NCBI RefSeq assembly: GCF_002803155.1
Contig: NZ_NNBP01000024.1
Coordinates: 105,789-169,788, forward strand
Reading direction: 5' to 3'
Length of the DNA stretch: 64,000 nt
DNA from: Streptomyces sp. CB02959
GTDB taxonomy: Bacteria; Actinomycetota; Actinomycetes; Streptomycetales; Streptomycetaceae
Both the position numbers and the translations under genes were made by a program. Below, piece by piece: positions 54,643-63,891 of this stretch; the first letter of the stretch is position 1, and each line of letters starts with the position of its first letter. The notes beneath the pieces are model-generated. The model was not told the DNA's origin. It searched no databases and saw only the letters and a program-made list of their open reading frames with translations.

Positions 54643-55170
54643 ATGTCTGACCTGGTGACCGTATCCGCCGAAATAGCCCCTTATCTCGCCCTGGCGGCGA
54701 ACGGCCTGGGCACCTCCATCCTCATCGCGGCCCAGGACCGGATGGCCGAACGCACCGTGAGCGCCGGTGAGGGCTTCTTCCGCCGCCTGCTGCACCGCCT
54801 CCACGACGCCGACCTCAGCGATGGCACCACCGAGCTCCGCCTCGACACCGACCGCGCGGACGCTCTCGACGCCCTGCTGGCCGCCCTCGACGACCACGAC
54901 CGCCAGCTGCTCGCCGGCGCCCTCACCGCCTGGCTGGACTCCCCCGCGGGCGACCGCGATGCCGCCGGCTTCCGCGACCACGTCGCCCGGCTCGCCGCCT
55001 CCACCGGCCCGCGGACCGTCCACCACCACGTCACCGCCACCGGCGACCACTCCCTCGCCGCCGGGGAGATCCACGGCACCATCAACGTGGGAGGCACCCC
55101 CCGCCCCCGGGACGGCCACACCCCACCCGGCCCGGATTTCGGCGGCGCCGGCGAAGCAGACGAATGGTGA
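54643..55170 (+). CDS. Hypothetical protein of a two-gene module
   Basis: 175 residues from ATG 54643 (GGGAGAG site). N-terminus VSAEIAPYLALAANGLGTSI is hydrophobic, followed by an acidic helical region (DRADALDALLAALDDHDRQL) and a Gly/Pro-rich tail with HHHVTATGDHSLAAGEIHGT, a pattern of short beta turns. The next gene starts 42 bases downstream on the same strand. Family not recognised. Confidence 0.65.
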   Translation: MSDLVTVSAEIAPYLALAANGLGTSILIAAQDRMAERTVSAGEGFFRRLLHRLHDADLSDGTTELRLDTDRADALDALLAALDDHDRQLLAGALTAWLDSPAGDRDAAGFRDHVARLAASTGPRTVHHHVTATGDHSLAAGEIHGTINVGGTPRPRDGHTPPGPDFGGAGEADEW

Positions 55171-55212
55171 GACAAAGAGCCTCCCTGACAAGCCACAGGA
55201 GGCACCGGCCTC

Positions 55213-56265
55213 ATGGGTGACATCGCCAAGAGCGTCCTTGGCGGCGCCTGGACGCTGATCGTCGGCTGGATCCTGCCCACGGCCCTGAACATCACCGTCT
55301 TCTGGATCACCCTCGCGCCCAGCCTGCGCCACACCACCCCCCTGGCCCGGCTCTGGCCGACTACCGGCGCCGGTACCACGCTGCTACTGCTCTGTGCCTC
55401 CCTCTTCCTCGGGCTGGTCCTCAACGCCCTCCAGACACCCCTGTACCGGATCCTGGAGGGCTACAGCCTCTGGCCCTCCCGGGCATACGCATGGGGCTGC
55501 CGGCGCCAGCGCGCCACCAAGCGGCTGCTCGCAGACCGCATTGCGCTGCTGCAGCTGGAACGGCGCGCCCGCATCACAGACCCCTTGCCGCCCGCCGACG
55601 CCGAAGAACTCGCCCGGCTCCGTGCCGACCCGCGCACCGCCCGTACAGCCCACCGGGATCTCCGGCGTACCGCGGCTCAACGCGCCCTACTCGGCGAACG
55701 GTTGAACCGCTATCCGATCGACGACGACCAGATAGCCCCGACGCTCCTCGGCAACGCCATCCGCCGCCTGGAGGAGTACGGCTACGACCGCTTCCGACTC
55801 GACAGCCAGGTGCTGTGGAACGAGCTGACCGGCACCGCACCGGAGCAGATCCGCAGGCAGGCCGAACTGTCCCGCACCAACGCCGACTTCTTCGTCGCCC
55901 TGCTCTACGGGCACGCTGCCCTGGCCGTCTTGTCACTGAGCGCGCTTGCCTGCGCCGACGGCGAGCCGGTCACGCTGCTGGGCACCGCGGCCGCGCTCGT
56001 CCTGCTCCTGCCGCTGTGGTACCGGTGCGCGGTGAACGCCACCGACGAGTGGGCCTTCGCCGTACGCGCGCTGGTCAACATCGGCCGCAAACCGCTGGCC
56101 GAGGCGCTGGGCGTGGTACTGCCGCACCGGCTGGCGGACGAGCGGCGTATGTGGCGGCTGCTCTCTACCCTGCACCGCCGCCCTTACCACGAGAGGGCCG
56201 CGGCCCTTGACGAGTACCGCATTGCCCCGTCTGGCACGGACGAGCCCGCAGACGGCGACTCGTAA
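55213..56265 (+). CDS. Hypothetical multi-span membrane protein
   Basis: 350 residues. Two N-terminal spans (TLIVGWILPTALNITVFWIT; TLLLLCASLFLGLVLNALQT), a large basic cytoplasmic region rich in Arg (about 80-225, with ERLNRYPIDDDQIAPTLLGN), then two more spans (LYGHAALAVLSLSALACADG; LLGTAAALVLLLPLWYRCAV) and a soluble C-terminus. Probably works with the 54643 product. Not recognised. Confidence 0.72.
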   Translation: MGDIAKSVLGGAWTLIVGWILPTALNITVFWITLAPSLRHTTPLARLWPTTGAGTTLLLLCASLFLGLVLNALQTPLYRILEGYSLWPSRAYAWGCRRQRATKRLLADRIALLQLERRARITDPLPPADAEELARLRADPRTARTAHRDLRRTAAQRALLGERLNRYPIDDDQIAPTLLGNAIRRLEEYGYDRFRLDSQVLWNELTGTAPEQIRRQAELSRTNADFFVALLYGHAALAVLSLSALACADGEPVTLLGTAAALVLLLPLWYRCAVNATDEWAFAVRALVNIGRKPLAEALGVVLPHRLADERRMWRLLSTLHRRPYHERAAALDEYRIAPSGTDEPADGDS

Positions 56266-57182
56266 GGGTTCCCCACCACATCCTTCGGAGAGGTCAGCGA
56301 CCTGCTGATCCGCTGAAGCACCGTGGGCAGTTCTCGTGGCCAGGTGGCGACGTGGTGGCCAGCACGACGAGTCGCCAAGGCCCGATGCCCCCATGGGCCC
56401 TACCACTTCTGACGGACAGTCGAGCCGATCGCTCGCGACTACCGAGTGTGATCCACACGGCGCTGGCCGAGGACGCCATGGCTTTCACCGCGGCGAGCGG
56501 CGCCGAGATCGAACGGACTACGCCGCGCCGCAGCGCGCAGATAGCTGCCTGCCTTCCAGGCGGTCCGGGACATTCGTGCCCCCCCGCCGCCGCTCGACCC
56601 GCCGGCGGACCCCGTGCTCGCCGAGCTGCGCCGGTGCCCTGAGTCTTGCTTCATCGTTGAAGGGGTGTTCACGTCCCCCGCGAACACAGTGCGGCCTCCG
56701 ATCCGGTGACTCTGGACGTGGCCGCACTGCTGCGTACGAAAGGCGATTGCTCAGTCGCCGGGTTCGCGCCGCACGACGACGCCCTGGCGCCCCGGCGGAT
56801 GTCGGTCACCCCCCGGGGCCCTCGCCGAGCACGAGAAGGCCCGCGCGTATCCGGAGGCCATCGAGCAGGCGAGCCGGACGACCATGCCCTCGGACGGTCC
56901 GCGGCGGACTGACCACCAAGATCCACCTTGCCGCAGACGGCCACTGCCGCCCGCTGGCCTTCGTCATCACGCCTGGCCAGGCCAGGGCAGGCGGGCACCG
57001 GGCGCCGGGTGGCAGAGGGCGAAGGGGGTGCCGGGTCCGAGCTGGTCGTTGGGGGTGGGGCGGCCGACAGTCGCCTCGTGGATTCGACGGGCATGACCAT
57101 TGTCGCTTCCGGGTGTGTATCCCCGCGCTTACAATGTGCCGTCTATATCGGGCGGTGTCGGATCTCGGGGCGGGCTGAGAAT
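56266..57182. other. Degenerate region with a transposase scrap
   Basis: No intact gene. Short protein-like pieces occur in different plus frames (LAELRRCPESCFIVEGVFTS near 56610-56670; TLDVAALLRTKGDCSVAGFA near 56706-56765), suggesting one decayed gene, followed by an IS5 scrap. Confidence 0.45.
56900..56990 (+). pseudogene. IS5-family transposase scrap
   Basis: RGGLTTKIHLAADGHCRPLA then FVITPGQA is the conserved segment around the first catalytic Asp of IS5-family transposases; nothing else of the gene remains in frame. Confidence 0.7.
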
Positions 57183-58613
57183 TTGGCGACGGAGACTGTA
57201 CCTGGCACGGTCATCGCCGACCGGTATGAATTAGTCCAGCGGCTGGGCCGCGGAGGCATGGGTGAGGTGTGGCAGGCCCGGGACCTGAGCCTGAACGTCG
57301 ATGTGGCCGTCAAGTCCATCCGGATGAAGGCGCAGGACGCCACCGAGCCGCGGCGCTCCGTCCTCGCGTACGCCCGCAAGGAGGCGCAGCACGCCGCCGC
57401 GCTGCGCGACCATCCGAACATCGTCGCCGTCCATGACGTGGTGGAGCACGAGGGGCTGCCGTGGACGGTGATGCGGCTCGTGCGGGGACGGTCGGTTGCC
57501 GAGCTGCTTGCCGCCGAACCCGACGGACTCGCCGTCGAGTTGATAGAGAACGTCGCCCGGGGCGTGCTCGCCGCACTCGCGGCGGCGCACGAGGCCGGCA
57601 TCGCCCATCGGGACATCAAGCCGGCGAACATCATGGTCACCGAGGGCGGCGACGTTCTCGTCACGGACTTCGGCATCGCCAAGCACCAGGCCGACACCAG
57701 GGTCACCACTACGGGGGCGATCGTCGGCACGGCCGCGTATGTCGCCCCGGAGCGGCTGAAAGGCGTGGAGAGCCCGGCGGGGGACCTGTGGTCATTGGGC
57801 GTGACCCTATATCACGCGGCCACCGGCGTCTCCCCGTTCGACCGGAACACGATCTTGTCGACGATCCATGCCGTCACCCACGAGGAGCCCGCCGAGCCGG
57901 AGCCCGCCGGCCGTCTGGCCCCGGTCATCATGGCGTTGCTGGACAAGGACCCGGAGGCGCGGCCCGGTATCGATGCCGTGCTGCGCATGCTGGACGGCGC
58001 GCCGGCGCCCGGGAGGACGAAGCTGCTGCCAACGACGGAGACCGGTCCGCGGCCCCCCTGGCTCCGGCCGGTGCTGTCGTTGGTCGGCGTCGCGGCAGCC
58101 GGACTGCTGGCTTTCGCCATCGCCTCGCAGTTCCGCGGGCAGGACCACCCGTCCGAGAAGGCAGCACCGTCGACGGCGAGTACGGCGGACACCAGGGCCT
58201 CGTTGCCCACGCCCTCCCCGACTCCCACCCCCTCGGCCTCCAGAAGCCTCACCCCGGGACCGGATGCGAGTGCGTGCACCGCCGCGGTGAACACCGCCGG
58301 CAACGCCCTGCAGCTCTCGGGTATCGCGCTGAGCGATACCAACCGTTCGAAGGCCGACAGGGCGCATGACGGCAGCGCGGCCCTGCGCGACGGGGCCGAT
58401 CAGATCTCGGAACTGGCCGACCACGCAACGGTGCCGGCGGTCAAGGCGAAGCTGCGGAACCTGGCTGGTGATCTGCGCACCCAGGCCGCCGGACTCGACG
58501 CCCAGCTCCCCGGAATCGAGGACGGCCGCCTCGTCAACACCAAGGCCACCGATCTCGCGATGAAGCAGACGAGGAAGGACGCGGGGGATTTGAAGGGCCT
58601 CTGCTGGAAGTGA
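57183..58613 (+). CDS. Membrane-anchored Ser/Thr protein kinase
   Basis: 476 residues from TTG 57183. Kinase domain: GRGGMGEV at 22-29, VAVKS with Lys 44, HRDIKPANIM with catalytic Asp near 144, TDFGIAKH near 161, APE near 184. A single span follows (SLVGVAAAGLLAFAIASQF, near 300-318), then a Ser/Thr/Pro linker and an extracellular helical domain with two Cys (DASACTAAVNTAGNALQLSG ... DLKGLCWK). The PknB-type layout without PASTA repeats suggests a sensor of an unknown ligand. The start is uncertain. Confidence 0.9.
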   Translation: MATETVPGTVIADRYELVQRLGRGGMGEVWQARDLSLNVDVAVKSIRMKAQDATEPRRSVLAYARKEAQHAAALRDHPNIVAVHDVVEHEGLPWTVMRLVRGRSVAELLAAEPDGLAVELIENVARGVLAALAAAHEAGIAHRDIKPANIMVTEGGDVLVTDFGIAKHQADTRVTTTGAIVGTAAYVAPERLKGVESPAGDLWSLGVTLYHAATGVSPFDRNTILSTIHAVTHEEPAEPEPAGRLAPVIMALLDKDPEARPGIDAVLRMLDGAPAPGRTKLLPTTETGPRPPWLRPVLSLVGVAAAGLLAFAIASQFRGQDHPSEKAAPSTASTADTRASLPTPSPTPTPSASRSLTPGPDASACTAAVNTAGNALQLSGIALSDTNRSKADRAHDGSAALRDGADQISELADHATVPAVKAKLRNLAGDLRTQAAGLDAQLPGIEDGRLVNTKATDLAMKQTRKDAGDLKGLCWK

Positions 58614-58680
58614 GGCGTTCGCGGTCCGTGGGCCCGCCGTCCATGTCGTTGATCTCGTAGGCACGCAGGTAGGGGTGGAA

Positions 58681-59223
58681 ATGACGCAGCAGAAGAAGCT
58701 CGGACTGATCGCTACTGGTGTGGCCGCCGCGGTGGCGATCGGCGTGGGGGTGGCCATAGGGCTCAGCGGCGGGGACGAGAAGGGGAACGGCGACGGCGGG
58801 AGGCCGGCCTCGAAGGGGCCTGCCTACTGCACGGGCGGCGCCGGGAGCTGGGATGGGCGTACGGGCATGTGCGGTATCAACCATGTGGCCGGGTGCCAGC
58901 ACTCGAAGCAGATGGCGGAGCTCAACATCAAGCTGGTCAAGGAGAACCCCATCGGGTCCTCCGGGTATGGCGGCGACACTCCCGTGGTTCCGTTGCTGAA
59001 GCAGCTGAAGACGCTGACCGACAAGGAGCTGGATCAGCCGCACATCCCCGCACCGATCAAGTCCGCCCTGCGGCAGGAAGCCGCCGACCTGGAGAAGGAG
59101 ATGGACCTCTACCAGTCGAAGGGGGACTGGGTGAAGGTCGACCAGGACCGCACCCTGAAACACAGCACGAACATGGCCTGCATGGACTTTGTGGCCGACC
59201 AGGCGGGCAAGCCCCGTAGCTGA
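58681..59223 (+). CDS. Membrane-anchored extracellular protein, kinase partner
   Basis: 180 residues from ATG 58681. Basic start and one span (KKLGLIATGVAAAVAIGVGV), Gly/Asp/Lys linker, then an extracellular domain with four cysteines (AYCTGGAGSWDGRTGMCGIN, VAGCQHSKQMAELNIKLVKE, NMACMDFVADQAGKPRS) and a helical middle. It starts 67 bases after the kinase stop, so it may be its ligand, sensor or substrate. Family not recognised. Confidence 0.75.
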   Translation: MTQQKKLGLIATGVAAAVAIGVGVAIGLSGGDEKGNGDGGRPASKGPAYCTGGAGSWDGRTGMCGINHVAGCQHSKQMAELNIKLVKENPIGSSGYGGDTPVVPLLKQLKTLTDKELDQPHIPAPIKSALRQEAADLEKEMDLYQSKGDWVKVDQDRTLKHSTNMACMDFVADQAGKPRS

Positions 59224-59367
59224 GTGACCGGTTGACCCGGGTAGCGGCGTCGATGATGCCATCTCCACCCGGGTCTTCGGTGGTTCTCAGGCGGCTCCTT
59301 CGGCCCCCTCCCGTACACCGTTACTCGCACAATCACCGACCGCCTGCCGTATTCCGGTGTCGGCCGG

Positions 59368-61887
59368 TCAGACCTTCAGGATCAGCGTTTCCACCTGTTC
59401 GAGCGTTGTCACGCTGGCCTGCGCGGAGGCCCGTACCTTCGCCAGCTTTTCCATCCACTCGATCCGCTGCTCGGCCGGGAGCGGTTCCTCCCCGAGTTGG
59501 ACGCGCAGGCGGTGCGCCTCCTCGAAGTCCGTCATCAGGGTGTGGGCGGCGTCCACCGCCTTCAGGTAGCTCCCTTCGACGAGCTCGACCCGTGCCGGCA
59601 GCTCCCGGCGGAGCGTGGCCAACTGGTCGCGCGGGTCGGCAGCCGCCTCGCCGTGCGTGGTGGTCACGGCACCAGCATCCGCCGTGTTCCCGGCGCCCGC
59701 AGGCGCATTGGCAGGGCTTTCCGGCACCGGGATACCGAGGTGCCCGGGGAACAGCTCGTCGAACCACTCCTTGTCGGCGACGTAGCGGGTGGGCCGGCCC
59801 TCGGCATCCGGAGCGATCACCATCCCCGCGGTGATCGCTGTCCGGTCCGCTTCGGCCCAGTGCTGCTCGCCGTAGCAGATCAGGGGCGTGCCGTCGTCCG
59901 GCTCGGGCGGCCGCGGCGCGTCCGGGTGCTCCAGCACAGTCTTCGCGAACGCGAGGAGAAGGGCCCGGCTGACGCCCGGCGCGCCCGCCGTGTACGCCAG
60001 CGTCAGGGCGGCGAGGGCGCTCTTGGGGGTGCGACGCACGCCCTTGCGCCCGGCGCCCGCCTCGCTGCCCTGGCCGGGGGTGATGAACGGCTGCGGAGCG
60101 TGGATCAGCGCTGGCGCCATCCGCTGGACCAGGGCGGCCCAGGCGGCCGCGTCACCGGCCTCCGCCCCGAGGAGCAGCTGCGCGAGCGGCCTCGGATCCT
60201 GTCCGGCTCCTTCCCTGGTCTCCGTGGTGCCGAAGAGACCGAGGGCGGAGAGGATGTTGCCCCGGTGCACGAACAGCTGCGCGACGGCGGCGGACCACAG
60301 ACGCGTACGCGCCTCGGCCGTCTTCGCCCGGATCTGGCTCCACGCCGGCTCCTGCAGCGCCCCCCTGACGACCGGCCACAACCGCCCGGTGTCGCGGACG
60401 GTGCGCCCGTTCGTCTTCTGCGGAGTCTCGGGCGGGATCCCGGGAAACACCAGCGCGGTGATGGCGCGCACCGCGACGTCGCGCAGCACGACCGGGGAGA
60501 CGTCGGCGCCCGCGGGCACGAGCGGCTCCAGCGGATCGAGCGGCCCGTTGACCGTCAGCGCGTCGCGCACCCCCGTCAGATCGAGGAGGTCCGCGGCGCG
60601 CGCGTCGGGGAACGCCTCGGCGAGCGCGTCCGCGAGGAGAGACTCCCTGGCGTAGGCGTCGACGAGCGTTGCGAACAGGGCGATCAGCCGCGCGTCCTCG
60701 TCGTAGGGCTGGATGCCGCGCAGGTGGTCGTTGACGTTCAGGGCCCGCAGGACGTGTTCCAGGGCCTCGGGCTTAGTGCAGCCGATCACGATCTCCGCGG
60801 ACACCGTGGCGATCTTCGCAGCTCTGAGCGATGGGTCGGTCGCCTCCGTTTCCGGCTTCGCGCCGTCCCTGTTGAGCCGGGCGGAGAGCCGGTTCAGGAT
60901 CTCCCGCAAGCTCAGCAGCAGCGGCTCGGGGCCGTCCTTCTTGTCCTTCGGCATGGGCACGAGGGACTGGGGCATGCCCGTGACCAGGTGCTCCGGACGC
61001 ACCTGGAAGACATTGAGGCGGGCCAGCGCACGGTTGTTCCCGGTCACGGCGGCCAGCCGCCACAGCTTCGACACCGTGCCGTCGGAGTCGGTGATCTGCC
61101 ACTGCTGCAGGACGTTCATTCCCTTGGAGAGCTGGCCCGCGTCCGCGAGGGACTCGGCCAGGTCGTACCCGCGGGTCTTCCCGGCGCGCTCCAGGTTGTC
61201 GGCGGCGTACCGCTGCATATGGACGGCCACCGCGTAGGGCTGCTCGGCCAGGGAGAGCGCCGCCTTCGGCTGCCTGTCCTCCTGCACGGCGTGGACGACC
61301 GGGCGCGGCCGCCGGTGGCCGAGAGCGGAGAGGAGAGCGTGCTTCTCGCTTTCGAGCTCGTGCACGCGGCGGACGGCGTCCTGGTGCTTCTGCGTGGCCG
61401 CAGCCAGCGCCTGCGGCGCGTACGTGTCGTCCCCCGACGCCCGGCGCAGGGCCTCCCGCTCCTTCTCGGCGGACTTCGCGCTCTTCGTGGCGTCCTGGAG
61501 CGCCAGCTCGGCGGCGACGAGGTCCTTGACGCGCTGGCTGGCCTCCAGCGCGGGCGACGACCAGCAGACGGCGGTCCGGTCGTTGAGGTCCCACGGGACC
61601 ACCGCGGCGCCGTGGACATCGCAGGTCAGCAGGAGCACCTGCTCATCGCCGGCCTGCACGAGCCGGTAGGCGTTGGGCTTGAGGACCCTCCTGCCGCGCA
61701 GGGTGGCGATCAGGGCTTTGATCTCGGTGTCCGGGAGCGCTGCGGCCAGACCCTCGAGGATCGCCTGTCGCGGAGGCGGCACGACCCCGTGGTCCGCGCA
61801 GGTATTCTCGATCGCGTCCGCGAGGCGATCGCCCCAGAGGGCGTTGCCGATCTGCGGGTAGATGCCATCGGACCGTTTCACGGCCAT
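59368..61887 (-). CDS. Large protein of unknown function (839 residues)
   Basis: Intact 839-codon frame with full GC third-position bias. N-terminal 110 residues may be a small winged-helix-like domain (RRVLKPNAYRLVQAGDEQVL). Residues about 115-190 form a coiled coil (ALQDATKSAKSAEKEREALR). A long helical central region follows (LLSLREILNRLSARLNRDGA; VSAEIVIGCTKPEALEHVLR). The C-terminus (790-839) is helical with EEPLPAEQRIEWMEKLAKVR. No signal peptide, P-loop or nuclease motif was found. It is near the telomere and convergent with the kinase module. Not recognised. Confidence 0.78.
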   Translation of the reverse strand: MAVKRSDGIYPQIGNALWGDRLADAIENTCADHGVVPPPRQAILEGLAAALPDTEIKALIATLRGRRVLKPNAYRLVQAGDEQVLLLTCDVHGAAVVPWDLNDRTAVCWSSPALEASQRVKDLVAAELALQDATKSAKSAEKEREALRRASGDDTYAPQALAAATQKHQDAVRRVHELESEKHALLSALGHRRPRPVVHAVQEDRQPKAALSLAEQPYAVAVHMQRYAADNLERAGKTRGYDLAESLADAGQLSKGMNVLQQWQITDSDGTVSKLWRLAAVTGNNRALARLNVFQVRPEHLVTGMPQSLVPMPKDKKDGPEPLLLSLREILNRLSARLNRDGAKPETEATDPSLRAAKIATVSAEIVIGCTKPEALEHVLRALNVNDHLRGIQPYDEDARLIALFATLVDAYARESLLADALAEAFPDARAADLLDLTGVRDALTVNGPLDPLEPLVPAGADVSPVVLRDVAVRAITALVFPGIPPETPQKTNGRTVRDTGRLWPVVRGALQEPAWSQIRAKTAEARTRLWSAAVAQLFVHRGNILSALGLFGTTETREGAGQDPRPLAQLLLGAEAGDAAAWAALVQRMAPALIHAPQPFITPGQGSEAGAGRKGVRRTPKSALAALTLAYTAGAPGVSRALLLAFAKTVLEHPDAPRPPEPDDGTPLICYGEQHWAEADRTAITAGMVIAPDAEGRPTRYVADKEWFDELFPGHLGIPVPESPANAPAGAGNTADAGAVTTTHGEAAADPRDQLATLRRELPARVELVEGSYLKAVDAAHTLMTDFEEAHRLRVQLGEEPLPAEQRIEWMEKLAKVRASAQASVTTLEQVETLILKV

Positions 61888-62938
61888 GGTGTCGTCCTTC
61901 CACCCGGGCGTCCCGGGCGAGCACAGAAGCTCCCGACCATCGGGAGCGTGTCACGCGCCCGAGTGCCGAAGCCTCGTGCTGGCAAGGAATCGGGCCGACA
62001 CCCGTAGGGTGTGCGGCGGTTCCTCGCCCCGTACGATCCATCTGCCAGCGTCCGAAGAACGATCAGTCCCAACAGCCTCGGTGGCGCCTGGACCTCTCGT
62101 AGCTTGCTCCTGCTCCGCCGACGGCGGCATGAGGCGGACGCCGGTGATGAGCCACCGACGTGCATCACGGAATCTGCCACTGCTGTTGACGCAGCGGCGA
62201 GCCGAAGCGGAGGAGTTCACCGGATCAGGTGAACGAGCAGCCCAACCAGGCTGTGCAAAGCCCGGGTTGAGGTATTCGCGCGTCGGCGGTGCGGTGGTGC
62301 GGCGGTGTGTGCCATGGTGCCTGGTTCTGGTCCGGGAGCGGCCTGCCGGGCTCTAATAAGACGACACCCGGCGCGATGTAGGGGAGTGCGGGTTCTTCTC
62401 TTATTTGGGGTGGGTGTGGTGGGGTGCAGCTCTTTGAGTTGGTGTGCCTGCCTGAGTCTGAGATTGATCTTGTTGTGAGTGGTTTCGGTGGTGGGTTGGG
62501 TGTGAGCTGGGGCTGTGCTGGTGGTGTATCCCGTGGTGGCTCTGAGCTGCGGGGCCTTGGTGTGTTTGAGATTCCTTGGTGTTGTTGAGAACCCTTATGG
62601 GGCGGTTCATGTTGGGAGGTTTCCTGGGGAGCGTCCTGCGCGGGGTTGCCGACGGTCAGGACGTCATTGTCGCCCTGGTTTGACCACAGCACGGTTGACG
62701 GTCACGGTGCAGGTGATCGTCTCACCCCGGCGTGTTCTGGGAGGCGCTCACCGGTTCGGTGAGTGGTGTAGTGGTCTGCATGGACGGTCAATGCCGCCGG
62801 CTTGACCATGGCCGGTGGGGTCGGTAGCAGGTGGGGACTCCTTCGGGTGGGCTTTTGGGGAACTTGGTCCGCCGGTTCGGTGTGCCGTTTTACGGTCGTC
62901 AGGACGTGGCCTGTCCGACTGCTTTGAGGAGCGTAGTA
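61888..62938. other. Intergenic region without a gene
   Basis: About 1 kb without a supported gene. 62390-62640 is unusual: the plus strand is very rich in G and T (runs such as GGGGTGGGTGTGGTGGGG) with little coding bias. No tRNA or repeat array was recognised. Confidence 0.45.
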
Positions 62939-63394
62939 ATGGGGCGTGAGAAGCCTGGTAAGCCGCGGCGGCCGCGGTCGGTGGAGGAACATGCACATCG
63001 TGGGTGGAGTCTCGACGACATGCCGCAGCCTGGTGGTTGGCAGGCGGACAGCAAGTTGTTCGAGGATCTGACTGGTGCAGCCTTTGAAGGCTGCATGTCT
63101 TGCCAGGACGTGTTGTTGACGTTGTTGGTTGAAGATGCGGTGACTACGGCTCGGCTGGTGGAGCTGGCGTGCGGTGCCATCATCGACCTGGAGGGTGATC
63201 TGCCGGCCTCGCAGATCGATCCCGATGTGCCGGGAAAGGCGAGTCCGGAGTTCCGGCGCTTGGCTCGTGCCGGGCTTGGGAAGTCGACGGACGGTATGTA
63301 CCGAGAGTGTGGCCAGATGTCTTCTCCTGAGCGGCGGGCCGCAGCGAATACCGCTCTCGATACCTTGGTCGGCTACGCAGCCCTGAACCGTTGA
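62939..63394 (+). CDS. Telomere-proximal hypothetical protein
   Basis: 151 residues from ATG 62939 (GAGGAGCG site). A basic start (GREKPGKPRRPRSVEEHAHR) is followed by an acidic region with CMSCQDVLLTLLVEDAVTTA near 60-79 and a helical C-terminus (AAANTALDTLVGYAALNR). The CxxC pair may bind a metal. Codon use is less GC3-biased than in internal genes. Last gene before the end; function unknown. Confidence 0.6.
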   Translation: MGREKPGKPRRPRSVEEHAHRGWSLDDMPQPGGWQADSKLFEDLTGAAFEGCMSCQDVLLTLLVEDAVTTARLVELACGAIIDLEGDLPASQIDPDVPGKASPEFRRLARAGLGKSTDGMYRECGQMSSPERRAAANTALDTLVGYAALNR

Positions 63395-63891
63395 GCCTCG
63401 GTCTATCTGCCGATCGATAGGCTCAACAACTCTGCTTCGTTGTCAGGAGCATAGTTTTGCAGTGGGGTTGGTGGTAAACCGGTGCGAGTTGAGCGCTTTC
63501 CGAGGTGAATTGGTAACCCGTATCTCTGGTCGGTCCTGACGAGCGGTTACGGGCGTGCGGCGGATTCCGCAGCACGCTTTCATCGGAATGTTATAGGTCC
63601 GGGTGGTGGCGTGTTTTCCCATTCTCTACCCAGCATGCGGTCTTGATGCATCACCCTCGGGTGATGGCGCTTTCCGGGTGGGTGCGCTACGCTCGGCTCA
63701 AGCGGCTTCCGTGAGAACTCAAGAGCGTGTCAACAGAGGACAGGTGATCGAGTGCCAGTCCCCCGACGCCCTGCTCCCCAGTCCGGCATCCTAGGCTAAC
63801 TAAGGGGCCCCGTCCCGTAGCCAGCCAACCCTCGAACCACAGATGGCCCGTCATACGCCAGACAAGACACGCCACTTGGAAACCTAGCGCG
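63395..63891. other. Subtelomeric region without a gene
   Basis: No supported gene. One short palindrome, CATCACCC-TC-GGGTGATG at 63648-63665, lies here; a 63-codon frame over it is not convincing. Confidence 0.4.

Noticed and set aside
59497..62007. 836-codon plus-strand frame opposite the 839-residue gene
   Set aside because: Composition is Arg/Gly/Val-rich without domain character, and third-position bias favours the minus strand, as does the natural start at 61887.
63603..63794. 63-codon plus frame in the subtelomere
   Set aside because: Spans a palindrome, lacks coding bias and shows no recognisable feature.
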